DNA of 64,000 bases from assembly GCA_016715065.1 (NCBI GenBank), contig JADKBN010000002.1, forward strand, positions 558,001 through 622,000. Direction: 5' to 3'. Made by a program: the position numbers and the translations under genes. Shown piece after piece: positions 1 through 7,703 of this stretch. Under the pieces are notes generated by a model. It was not told the DNA's origin and made no database searches. It saw nothing but the letters and a program-made list of their open reading frames with translations. Each line of letters begins with the position of its first letter. Within the stretch, counting starts at the first letter, position 1. The stretch is from Fibrobacterota bacterium (GTDB lineage: Bacteria; Fibrobacterota; Fibrobacteria; UBA5070).

Positions 1-210
1 CGAAACACTTTGGCAGTCTTGCGCCTTGCGCAAGGTCAGGGCGTTCACCTTGCGGCAACCGGACAGGCGTGGGAAAACGGAAGAAAGGTTCAGGCCAGCG
101 CTGGCTTCACTGGAGATGAAAGCGACTTCCGCTTCTGGATGTCGTTCCAGAATCATGGAGATCTCGACCCCAGTATAGCCTGTAGCCCCGAGAATGCCGA
201 TCCGTGCCAT
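1..210 (-). CDS. argC: N-acetyl-gamma-glutamyl-phosphate reductase, N-terminal part (cut by window edge)
   Basis: Only the first 70 codons lie in the window; the gene runs off the left edge. The protein begins MARIGILGATGYTGVE, the Rossmann dinucleotide-binding loop typical of ArgC, followed by ERHPEAEV, which matches the family's second strand. ArgC reduces N-acetylglutamyl-5-phosphate to the semialdehyde with NADPH in arginine synthesis, in the cytoplasm. The ATG at 210 is chosen because the glycine-rich loop follows at once and a G-rich stretch (GGGGG) lies about 8 bases upstream. The catalytic cysteine and histidine lie outside the window, so integrity cannot be judged. Confidence 0.9.
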   Translation of the reverse strand, partial: MARIGILGATGYTGVEISMILERHPEAEVAFISSEASAGLNLSSVFPRLSGCRKVNALTLRKAQDCQSVS

Positions 211-321
211 GCTGATTCCCCCGCTCCCGGGTTATCCAACGAACCTCGCCAGAAAACCAAGGAAGGGAAAAATAGCCACCCCGCACCCTATCGCGAGGTG
301 CAGGCACTTTTCAGAATGGCT

Positions 322-837
322 TCAGGCTCCGATCTGGACCAGGAAATCCACCACCAGCTTGTGGTGGCGAGGCTCGTCCAAGCTGAGCATCTGTGGTTCC
401 ACTCCGTTTTCTTCCAGCCAGAACTCCAGGTCCTGGGCCAGTTCGTCGGCAGAAGACTCCCCGCGATGCATGTCGTCGAAGGTTCCCAGCCAGAGGATTT
501 GCCCCTTGGCGCGAGTGAGCGTGTTGAAATCCTTGCGCCAGGACTCGATGTCGCGCAACTTGAGCTTGCGGACCGCGCGCAGCTTGGCCAGATGGGCCAC
601 CACTTCGGCGCGTCCAGCGGCTTCCGAGGGGGCGTACCAAAGCGGCATGAGGCGTTCTTCCAGGAAACACAGGGCCTCTTCCGGGTCGGCGAACCACGCG
701 GTGGTCTTGGGTTGCGCCGCGGAGGGGCGATCCGGGTCCTCGAACAGGGCGAGCACCCACGAATCGTAGGAGATCGGTTGTTTCCGGGCCGCCTCGAAGG
801 CGTTGTGAGCTGGGACGCGCTGCCATGCGTAGGCCAT
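322..837 (-). CDS. hypothetical protein
   Basis: A soluble protein of about 171 residues that I do not recognise. It has no signal peptide or membrane segment and is rich in Trp, Glu and Asp, with a probable alpha-helical middle (EVVAHLAKLRAVRKLKLRD) and an acidic C-terminal half. A start at 858 would add seven residues; the ATG at 837 (MAYAWQRVP) is preferred because the extra residues look like untranslated leader. It lies 111 bases upstream of argC on the same strand and may be transcribed with it. It is divergent from mqnE, so the roughly 100 bases between 838 and 940 must hold promoters for both directions. Confidence 0.6.
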   Translation of the reverse strand: MAYAWQRVPAHNAFEAARKQPISYDSWVLALFEDPDRPSAAQPKTTAWFADPEEALCFLEERLMPLWYAPSEAAGRAEVVAHLAKLRAVRKLKLRDIESWRKDFNTLTRAKGQILWLGTFDDMHRGESSADELAQDLEFWLEENGVEPQMLSLDEPRHHKLVVDFLVQIGA

Positions 838-940
838 AATGCGGAAAAATACACCCAAACGTGCGCCAAAGGTGGGTTGGTGTGAATGTGAGGGAGGCCG
901 ACAGGTCGGGCGGGCCGCGATTTTGCATGTTGCCGGTCAA

Positions 941-2023
941 ATGACCATGCTCCGGGAAATCGAATCCGTCCTTGCCGCCAACGATCGCCTCACCTCCAGC
1001 CATGCCCTTTGGCTCTACGGAAACGCCCCTTCCGAGTGGTTGCGCGAAGCTGCGGACGAAATCCGTCGCAAGCTCCATGGCGAGCGGGCCTTCTACAACC
1101 GCAACATCCATTTCGAGCCCACCAACAAGTGCGTGTACGCCTGCCGCTTCTGCGCCTTCGCCCGCACGGCCGACCAAGGCCCAGAGGATGGCGCCTGGGA
1201 CCACGACTTGGAAGAGTTCGACCGGATCTTGCGCGCCAAGCAGCCCGGCACGATCACCGAGGTCCATATCACGGGTGGAGTTCACCCCGATCGCGGAGTG
1301 GAGTACGGCGAGGCGTTGTGCCGGAAAGTCCACGAGGTCCATCCCACCGCGCACGTGAAGGCCTTCACGGCGGTGGAAATCTCCTTTTTCGCCCGAAAGT
1401 CGGGGCTTTCCTTGGAAGAAGCTCTACGACGCTTGCAGGCCGCAGGGCTGGGCAGCTTGCCCGGCGGCGGGGCGGAGATCTTCGATCCCGAGGTGCGTCG
1501 CAAGATCGCCGGAGGCAAGGCACCCGCCCACCAGTGGCTGGAAATCCACGAGGTCGCCCATGGATTGGGGCTTCGCTCCAACGCCACGATGCTCTACGGT
1601 CACGTGGAAGAACATCGCCACCGGGTGGACCACATGGAGCGTCTGCGCGACCTCCAGGACCGCACCAATGGTTTCATGGCCTTCATCCCTTTGCGCTACC
1701 GCAACGAAAACAACGCCCTCTCGCACCTTCTCGAAGTGTCGCCGGAAGAAGATTTGCGCAACTACTCGGTGGCGCGCTTGTACCTGGACAACATCCCGCA
1801 CCTGAAGGCCTACTGGGTGATGCTGGGAGTGGAACTGGCCGCCCGGGCCTTGGAATGGGGCGTGGACGACTTGGACGGCACGGTGGACGACTCCACCAAG
1901 ATCTACTCGATGGCCGGCGCCGAAGACCAGCACCCTGCCATGACCACGGCCCGGCTGGAGTCGATCATTTCCGCCAAGGGGCGCGTGGCGGTGGAGCGGG
2001 ACAGCTTGTACCAGGCGGTTTGA
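941..2023 (+). CDS. mqnE: aminofutalosine synthase (radical SAM, menaquinone pathway)
   Basis: MqnE joins chorismate-derived 3-[(1-carboxyvinyl)oxy]benzoate to adenosine using SAM radical chemistry, the second step of the futalosine route to menaquinone. The 360-residue length fits the family. The radical SAM cluster motif CX3CX2C is at residues 64-71 (NKCVYACRFCAF). The block LPGGGAEIF and the C-terminal MAGAEDQ region are typical of MqnE rather than its paralogue MqnC. The frame is open further upstream to 839, but the ATG pair at 941/947 is where similarity begins; neither has a strong ribosome-binding site. rluB follows 47 bases downstream. Presence of mqnE implies a menaquinone-based respiratory chain made by the futalosine pathway. 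Confidence 0.93.
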   Translation: MTMLREIESVLAANDRLTSSHALWLYGNAPSEWLREAADEIRRKLHGERAFYNRNIHFEPTNKCVYACRFCAFARTADQGPEDGAWDHDLEEFDRILRAKQPGTITEVHITGGVHPDRGVEYGEALCRKVHEVHPTAHVKAFTAVEISFFARKSGLSLEEALRRLQAAGLGSLPGGGAEIFDPEVRRKIAGGKAPAHQWLEIHEVAHGLGLRSNATMLYGHVEEHRHRVDHMERLRDLQDRTNGFMAFIPLRYRNENNALSHLLEVSPEEDLRNYSVARLYLDNIPHLKAYWVMLGVELAARALEWGVDDLDGTVDDSTKIYSMAGAEDQHPAMTTARLESIISAKGRVAVERDSLYQAV

Positions 2024-2070
2024 GGGTCTGGCGAACGAGCGAGTCGGTCGCCGGTAGTAATATTCACGGC

Positions 2071-2865
2071 TTGAACCACTCCAAGCATTTCGGTCTCGCA
2101 CAGGCGATCAACAAAGCGGGATTGGCGTCCCTGGCCGTGGCGCGGCGCCTGGTTTCGCAGGGGGCGGTGAGCCTGAACGGCCGCATCGAGCGCGATCCCG
2201 AGTGGCTGACCTTCCCGACCGACCAGATCCTGGTGGAGGGCCAGCCGTTGGTCGCCGCCCGGAAGATCTACCTGATGTGCAACAAGCCGCGCGGTCTGGT
2301 GACCACCGCCGACGACACCGAAGGACGCCCCACGGTCTACCGGTGCCTGGAAGGTCTGGACATCCCCCACGTCGGGCCGGTAGGACGACTGGACATGGCC
2401 AGCGAAGGACTGCTGCTGTTCACCAACGACACACAATGGGCCAGCGCCATCCTGGATCCGGCCCGGCGCGTGCGCAAGACCTACCACGTGCGCATCGATG
2501 GCGAGATCCGCCTCGAGATGATCGAGCGGATGCTCGCGGGGATCCAAGACGAAGGCCAGAAGCTCCAGGCGATTTCTGTCCGATCGATCGCCTTGCCGGG
2601 AAATGCCCGTTGGATCGAGATCGTGCTCCAGGAAGGCAAGAATCGGGAGATCCGGCGCATGCTCAAAGCCCTGGGGCTGGAGGTCCTGCAGTTGGTTCGC
2701 CTGCGCATCGGGCCGGTGGAACTGGGTAGCCTCACGGTGGGTGACGTGCGCCACCTGACGGACACGGAAGTGGAGGGGTTGCGGCAGGCCGGTCCGATGG
2801 CACGCGATCGCGGCCAGAACGGCTTCCGGCGTGGACGCGGAGAGCATTCGGAAGCTGCACCGTAA
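2071..2865 (+). CDS. rluB: RsuA/RluB-family 23S/16S rRNA pseudouridine synthase
   Basis: A 264-residue protein with an N-terminal S4 RNA-binding domain (about residues 1-60, including the VARRLVSQGAVSLNG signature) and a pseudouridine synthase domain. The catalytic aspartate is D108 in GRLDMASEGLLL, and the NREIRRM block near residue 192 is the family's second hallmark. It isomerises a uridine in ribosomal RNA; sequence alone does not settle RluB, RluE, RluF or RsuA, although the intact S4 domain and length favour RluB. The only plausible start in frame before the S4 domain is TTG at 2071, with a weak ribosome-binding site. The C-terminal tail is basic and arginine-rich. Confidence 0.88.
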   Translation: MNHSKHFGLAQAINKAGLASLAVARRLVSQGAVSLNGRIERDPEWLTFPTDQILVEGQPLVAARKIYLMCNKPRGLVTTADDTEGRPTVYRCLEGLDIPHVGPVGRLDMASEGLLLFTNDTQWASAILDPARRVRKTYHVRIDGEIRLEMIERMLAGIQDEGQKLQAISVRSIALPGNARWIEIVLQEGKNREIRRMLKALGLEVLQLVRLRIGPVELGSLTVGDVRHLTDTEVEGLRQAGPMARDRGQNGFRRGRGEHSEAAP

Positions 2866-2961
2866 CCAAACCGCTAACGCCGGCTGGCTGTTTCGGCTCT
2901 GGGTGTCCACACCCCTCGCCCTACGTTACCACGATTGGTTCTTTCCATCGAGGTGCCGCGG

Positions 2962-4565
2962 ATGGTGTTGAAGACGTTGTTTCCTTTGCTGGCTTGTGGT
3001 GTCCTTGCCCAAGCACAGGTGAATGTTTCCGGAACGGTCAAAAGCAGTCGGGCCGCCGCACCGGTGGAGGGTGCCAGCGTCAAATTGCAAAGCCTCGCCC
3101 TCAGTACGCTCACCGATGCCCAAGGTCGGTTCACGCTTTCGGCGTCTTCGGTCGGGACCGGGCGCGACCGGCTTCCTGTGCTTGCCATGAATCCCGACCA
3201 GCGCAGCCTCCGCTACCATCCTCATGTGGGCGAGGCGGTGGTCGTGCGGATCCTGGATCTGGCCGGGGTCCAGCGGTCGATCGTCTTTTCGGGTATGCTC
3301 CCCGCGGGAGAATGGATTGTTCCGCTGCCCTCGCTGTTGCCGGGCGTCTATGTCTGCAGCTTCGAGTCTCCGTCCGGGCGGCGCTCGATCCGGTTTCTGG
3401 GCTCGATGACCGCGCAAAGCGCCGTGGGTGGTGTGGTCGCCGCCCAAACTTCGGCGGCGGGACGGTCATCGGCGGCAGGAGTCGATACCTTGGTGGTGGA
3501 AAAGGCCGGATTCCGACCGATCAGACAAGAATTGGCAAGTTACGATCTGTCGGGTTTGCAGATCGTTCTTGAGGATACGACCTCCGTCAGCCAGGACGAC
3601 GCGACCATCGTTCCCGATCCGTCCTGGCCCTGCTTCATGGCCGCGGGAATTCCGCCTCCGGCTCTGGGGAAGCTCGCGTTCACCATCACGCTGCAGATCG
3701 ATGCCATCCGCAAGGTGGGGCTCACAAAATTTGGCAACCGCATCCAGTACGACATCAAGGGCGGGTCCGTGACCGGTGATAAAATCACCGCCACCGTGAC
3801 CGGCGGCGGATTGGATTACGACCTCACGTTGTCCAACGGATCCGTCGAGGTGGAGCAGATCATCATCCTCAAGGCTGGCAGCACCCCCATCCTGATGCGC
3901 AACGCCGGTGTCGCACCTGCGGGCGCCAAGAACGCCAGGGTCGTTCTGGATTTCGAGGCCCCCAACTCAAGTTCGTACACTTGGCTGAACACCGGAAAAT
4001 TCGCCGCCACCCGCCTCGTGGATACCGTCGCCAAGACCATCAAAATGGAGGTCTACGACATTTCCGGGGTCACCGCTCCCGCCAAAAGGATCCAGATCCA
4101 GGATCCCGCCGGCGTGGTGAGCCAGACCTGGGAGTGCGTGACCCTCACCGGCAGCCAAGGCGCCACGGTGTTCACGGAAAATGTCACCTTGGGATCCTCG
4201 GTCTCCATCGGGGCCAGCAAGCGGGGCAGCCGCAACATCATCCCCATCACCGGGGGCACCACCACCGGCAAGATCGTGGGCAAGGTCCTCAACGGCGGCG
4301 CCGACTACCAGCTCGGCGGCTTGGACGCCCGCTACACCCTGGCTCCCAACGACGGCGAATACATCATCATCCGCAACTGCGGGCCAACGGGCTCATCCCG
4401 GTGTTCGAGGCCAGGGTGGCCGGACCCTACAACTACCTCAACGAGAACAAATACCTGAGCTCCTCGCCCAGCGTTTCCGGAAGCTCCGTCTCGCTGACCT
4501 TCTACGAAGAAATAGCCGCACGCGGCGCCAGACCGAAGGCGGAAGGCACGCGGCGGTTACATTGA
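2962..4565 (+). CDS. secreted double DUF3237 protein with carboxypeptidase-regulatory-like N-terminus (frameshifted)
   Basis: An exported protein of about 534 residues if the frameshift is repaired. It starts with a signal peptide (MVLKTLFPLLACGVLAQAQ), then a carboxypeptidase-regulatory-like beta domain (GTVKSS...DAQGRFTLS), then a segment resembling a Por-type sorting domain, then two DUF3237 domains at roughly residues 220-375 and 380-534. The second DUF3237 shows the family hallmarks GG..GKIVGKVLNGGADYQ and DARYTL. Reading frame 1 ends at 4458 in Pro/Thr-rich nonsense. The expected family ending (IPVFEAR, GPYNYLN, VSLTFYE) continues in another frame to 4565. Adding one G to the GGG at 4381-4383 restores the motif RNCGANGLIPVF. 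Function is unknown; the N-terminal modules match those of the two GH62 enzymes downstream, suggesting joint export to the surface. Confidence 0.72.
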
Positions 4566-4570
4566 GTGCC

Positions 4571-5266
4571 ATGTCCGCCATGGTCGCAACACAAGTGCTG
4601 GTTGTCGGTTCGGGGAAGCTCGCCAAGGAGCTCCTCCAAGACCTCTCCAGCCCCACCATCGCCAGCGTTCGGCCGTGGAGCCGACGCGACAATCTCGCCG
4701 ATCCCGCATCGATCGTGGTCCACGCCGGATCGGGCAGGGAATGGACGGATGTCGTCGCCACCTGCGAAGCCGCAGGCTCGCTTCTGGTGGAGCTCGCCAC
4801 GGGAAATCCGCTGATCGATCGCGATTGGACGATCCCCGTGGTGGTCTGCCCCAATGTCAATCTGCTGGTCCTCAAGGTGATGGCCATGCTTTCGTCGCAC
4901 GGCATCGCCTTCCAGGACTGCGACATCTCCCTGGTGGAATCGCACCAAGCATCCAAGTCCTCGGCACCGGGCACCGCCTTCGAGATGGCCGACGCCTTGG
5001 GGTTGGATCGCACCGACGTTCGGTCCGTGCGCGACCCGGTGGTCCAGGAGGGCGAATTGGGAATTCCCCGCGAGCATCTGTCGCGCCACGCCTTCCACCG
5101 GATCCGCATCCAAGACGGCAACGCGCGTGTGTTGCTGGAGACCACCGTGCTCGGGGAGGCTCCCTATGCTCCCGGGCTTGCGCGCATCCTGGAAGGGATT
5201 TCCGCCCGCAACCTCTCGCCCGGAGTCCACCATGTGGTGGATCTGGTTGGGCGAGGCTGGATCTGA
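4571..5266 (+). CDS. dihydrodipicolinate reductase-like protein
   Basis: A cytoplasmic 231-residue protein resembling DapB across its length. It has an N-terminal Rossmann strand (VLVVGSGKLAKEL), a middle HAGSGREW segment in the place of the DapB FT.P loop, the PNVNLLVLK segment that corresponds to the PN.S.GVN block, and VESHQASKSSAPGTA, matching the DapB substrate loop E.HH..K.DAPSGTA. DapB reduces dihydrodipicolinate in lysine/diaminopimelate synthesis. The sequence is shorter and more divergent than genuine DapB: the second His of the HH pair is Gln, and SGTA is PGTA. It may therefore be a paralogue with another substrate. ATG at 4571 follows the preceding stop by five bases; ATG at 4580 is an alternative. 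Confidence 0.6.
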   Translation: MSAMVATQVLVVGSGKLAKELLQDLSSPTIASVRPWSRRDNLADPASIVVHAGSGREWTDVVATCEAAGSLLVELATGNPLIDRDWTIPVVVCPNVNLLVLKVMAMLSSHGIAFQDCDISLVESHQASKSSAPGTAFEMADALGLDRTDVRSVRDPVVQEGELGIPREHLSRHAFHRIRIQDGNARVLLETTVLGEAPYAPGLARILEGISARNLSPGVHHVVDLVGRGWI

Positions 5267-5892
5267 TGCGTGCGTTGCGATGGATCATGCTTGGAGGGCT
5301 CATGAGCTGTGGACAAAAAACGGACACGCCGGTCGTGGCCGACGCCAAGGTGGATCCCGCCCTCGCCACGGTCGCGGCTCCCCCTCCTGCTGCCGTTGCG
5401 CCCCGGGACAACGCCTCATCCGGCGCCATCGAGGGGCGGCTCTGGTTTGCGGTTGGGACCGATACGATCCTGGTCTTGAAGGTGGCCGATCGGAACCATC
5501 TGCTTTCCGAGGGGCATTCCGGAGACAAGAATTTGCGGCGGGCGCTGAAGCAGGACAAACTCGCCGGCATGTCGTTATTGTATTTGGTGGTTCCCAATGA
5601 CCTGACCGGCGCGAAGTTCCGTTACCAAGTCGGGGAAACCAAGCAGGAATTGTCCGATCCCGCCATGATCTACCGCATGCCCAGGTCCCCGCGGTACACC
5701 TTCGTGGTGGTCCGGGCAGACCAATTGGGTCGCATCGAGGTATCGGTTCCGGACGGTCGAACGGGAGGGATCGCCTTGGGCGAATGGGCCTCCGAGCTCG
5801 AGCGGATGCCGCTGTACCGCGACAAGACTTCGGGATTTGTTTCTTATCGCGGCGCGATTCCGTCTTCCTTCTACGGGAAGATTCCGCGCTGA
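5266..5892 (+). CDS. putative lipoprotein
   Basis: A 208-residue lipoprotein. The start ATG at 5266 overlaps the stop of the upstream gene by one base (TGATG), so translation is probably coupled. Residues 1-19 form a type II signal peptide (MRALRWIMLGGLMSC) with C15 as the lipidated cysteine. An Ala/Pro-rich linker to about residue 50 is followed by a mixed alpha/beta domain with no motif I recognise. It ends 124 bases before the convergent GH62 gene, with a terminator hairpin between them that serves the opposite strand. Confidence 0.65.
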   Translation: MRALRWIMLGGLMSCGQKTDTPVVADAKVDPALATVAAPPPAAVAPRDNASSGAIEGRLWFAVGTDTILVLKVADRNHLLSEGHSGDKNLRRALKQDKLAGMSLLYLVVPNDLTGAKFRYQVGETKQELSDPAMIYRMPRSPRYTFVVVRADQLGRIEVSVPDGRTGGIALGEWASELERMPLYRDKTSGFVSYRGAIPSSFYGKIPR

Positions 5893-5959
5893 GCGCAGTG
5901 GATCTGTCGGACTGGCTTCCACCCCAAGCCAGCCCGATCCGGTTTTGGCAAAGGCAAAA

Positions 5960-5986
5960 GGGCCATCGGGAATGTCCCGATGGCCC
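5960..5986 (-). terminator. intrinsic terminator of the GH62 gene
   Basis: A perfect 12-base-pair stem (GGGCCATCGGGA with TCCCGATGGCCC) closes a three-base loop. On the minus strand the stem is followed directly by TTTTGCCTTTGCC, a U-rich tail, so it terminates transcripts of the gene ending at 6016. On the plus strand no U tract follows, so it is weak for the lipoprotein gene. Confidence 0.8.
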
Positions 5987-6015
5987 TCGTCGCGGCATCC
6001 TCGCCGGATAGACCG

Positions 6016-7569
6016 TTATTTCACGAGGGTGAGCAGACCCATCCGGTAAGGCTTCGAGTCGTAGAGGCCGCTGAACGAGGGGTTGTACCCCTGGTAGATC
6101 ATCTGCAGGTTGCATGGATCGATGGTGCGGGTTTCGTCGTGGTTGCGGATGATGTCGCCGTGGCTGATGTCGTTGGTCCAGTTGGTCCCGAACGTGACGT
6201 TGCGCTTGCCTGCAAACGGCGTTGCTTCCGAGCTGGCGCTGGGCATCGCCGTCCAGTTGCCGCCCAGATCCGTGGCGGTGAAGGCGCGGAAGAACCGGCC
6301 TCCGCTTCCCATGGCTTCCACGATCATCAGGTACTTGTTCTGGCCCTTGATGGTGTACACTTCCACCGCCTCGAACAGGTTGGCCTGGGTGTCGGACATG
6401 ATCTGCTTGGAGCCGCTGAAGTTGCCCGGGAAATTTCCGATGGGCATGGACGCCCGGTAGATCTTTCCGTTGTCGCCGGCGTAGAAGAGGTAGCAGTTGG
6501 TCTTGTCGCAGATGACCACTTGGTCGATGGGGCCTGTGTTGGAAGTGAAGATGGCCTCCGTCATCAGGGTCTTGCCAAACGAGAACGATCCGGTGGGACT
6601 GCTGCTGGTCGCGTAGGAGAACTTGGTGGGCCCCCACTGGTAGGAGAGGATCCACTGGTTTTTGGGTGTGAAGTAGATGAGTTCCGGCGCTACGGTGGAA
6701 GTTCCCATCTTGGTCTGGGTCGCGGTGGCGGCCTTGCTCCAATCGGTGAAGGGAGCCATCGTCGCAGAGCCATAGTTGCCGTTGTACATCGACATGTAGA
6801 CGATGTGCTGGCCGTTGTAGGTCACGCTGGTGAAGTCCTTGATCGAGGTCCAGCCGTTGCCGGGATTGGCGATGGGTCCGGAAGCGTTATCCTTCCACTT
6901 GAAGGATGTGGGGAGCGGGCAGGTGACCTCCTGAGCCACCGGAGCCATCACGATTTGGATCCCGCTCTCGGATGGCTCTGTCATGGTGTAGGTCGTGTCG
7001 CGGTAGCCGGTGAGCTTGAACTCGAGCACGGATCCGATCGCCATCGAACGCGCGCCGGCCAAGTGCGAAGCGACCTTGATCCCCTCGGGGCCGGTGGTGA
7101 CCGGCTGGACCGAGATCCCGTCGGCATGCTTGATGCGCAAAAAAACAGCACCGTAGCGCAATTCCATAGCCATGGCCACCCGGGCGACCCCTTGGGATGC
7201 TTCGGTCGAGGCGCTCCACAGAAGACGTCCGGAGCCATCGACCATGGAAAGCTCGACCGGTCCGTCCTTTGGGCATGGCAGCACCAGCTGGCCATCCACG
7301 ATCCGGGCCGAGAGTGTCAGATTCCGTCCGAGGTCCAGGTCGATGTTCGCATAGGTCAAATTGAACTCGCCATTGGCGTTGGTCGTCAAACGGCTACTCA
7401 TCACATCCTTCAAGGCAACGGTCACGCCAGCGAGGGGCGCACCTGCTGCGGACTTGACCGTCCCGACCGCGCTCCACCCGGAAGACGTCCCGGCAATGGA
7501 CCCGATCAGGAGTGCCACAACCGAAACAAAAGACGACATTCCCTTTGTGCCGCTGCTGCGCACATTCAT
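6016..7569 (-). CDS. secreted GH62 alpha-L-arabinofuranosidase (paralogue 1)
   Basis: A 517-residue exported glycoside hydrolase that releases arabinofuranose side chains from arabinoxylan. Order of parts: signal peptide to about residue 32; a carboxypeptidase-regulatory-like beta domain (GTVKSAAG...NANGEFNLT); a Por-sorting-like beta domain (about 100-165, with VDGSGRLLW and YGAVFLRIK); a linker; then the GH62 five-bladed propeller from about residue 230 to the end. Recognisable GH62 blocks are IKDFTSVTYNG (likely catalytic Asp), APELIYFTP, GPIDQVVICD, LFEAVEVY (likely acid Glu), NDISHGDIIR and DPCNLQMIYQG. ATG at 7569 precedes the signal peptide. It shares upstream elements with the paralogue at 7704-9278 and ends at a strong terminator. 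Confidence 0.92.
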   Translation of the reverse strand: MNVRSSGTKGMSSFVSVVALLIGSIAGTSSGWSAVGTVKSAAGAPLAGVTVALKDVMSSRLTTNANGEFNLTYANIDLDLGRNLTLSARIVDGQLVLPCPKDGPVELSMVDGSGRLLWSASTEASQGVARVAMAMELRYGAVFLRIKHADGISVQPVTTGPEGIKVASHLAGARSMAIGSVLEFKLTGYRDTTYTMTEPSESGIQIVMAPVAQEVTCPLPTSFKWKDNASGPIANPGNGWTSIKDFTSVTYNGQHIVYMSMYNGNYGSATMAPFTDWSKAATATQTKMGTSTVAPELIYFTPKNQWILSYQWGPTKFSYATSSSPTGSFSFGKTLMTEAIFTSNTGPIDQVVICDKTNCYLFYAGDNGKIYRASMPIGNFPGNFSGSKQIMSDTQANLFEAVEVYTIKGQNKYLMIVEAMGSGGRFFRAFTATDLGGNWTAMPSASSEATPFAGKRNVTFGTNWTNDISHGDIIRNHDETRTIDPCNLQMIYQGYNPSFSGLYDSKPYRMGLLTLVK

Positions 7570-7602
7570 GATCGACTCCGGGTGTTGGATTCAGATTGAT
7601 CT

Positions 7603-7682
7603 TGAAGTTACCGGGAGCGTGGCGAAAGGGGCGCGGGAATTGGATCGCCGGGTTTTGTTATTTCCACAAAAGCCGGCGATCC
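7603..7682 (-). promoter_or_regulatory. GH62 upstream region 1: palindromic operator plus conserved box
   Basis: Reading the minus strand, an inverted repeat at 7642-7682 (GGATCGCCGG arms around an inner TTTTGT...ACAAAA palindrome at 7652-7672) is followed by CCGGTAACTTCA (7614-7603). The same inner palindrome and the same 12-base box occur upstream of the second GH62 gene with identical spacing. TAACTT could serve as a -10 element, placing transcription start near 7596, about 27 bases before the ATG. Function as a repressor or activator site is inferred. Confidence 0.6.
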
Positions 7683-7703
7683 ATTGGGAAACTTCGATCC
7701 TGA

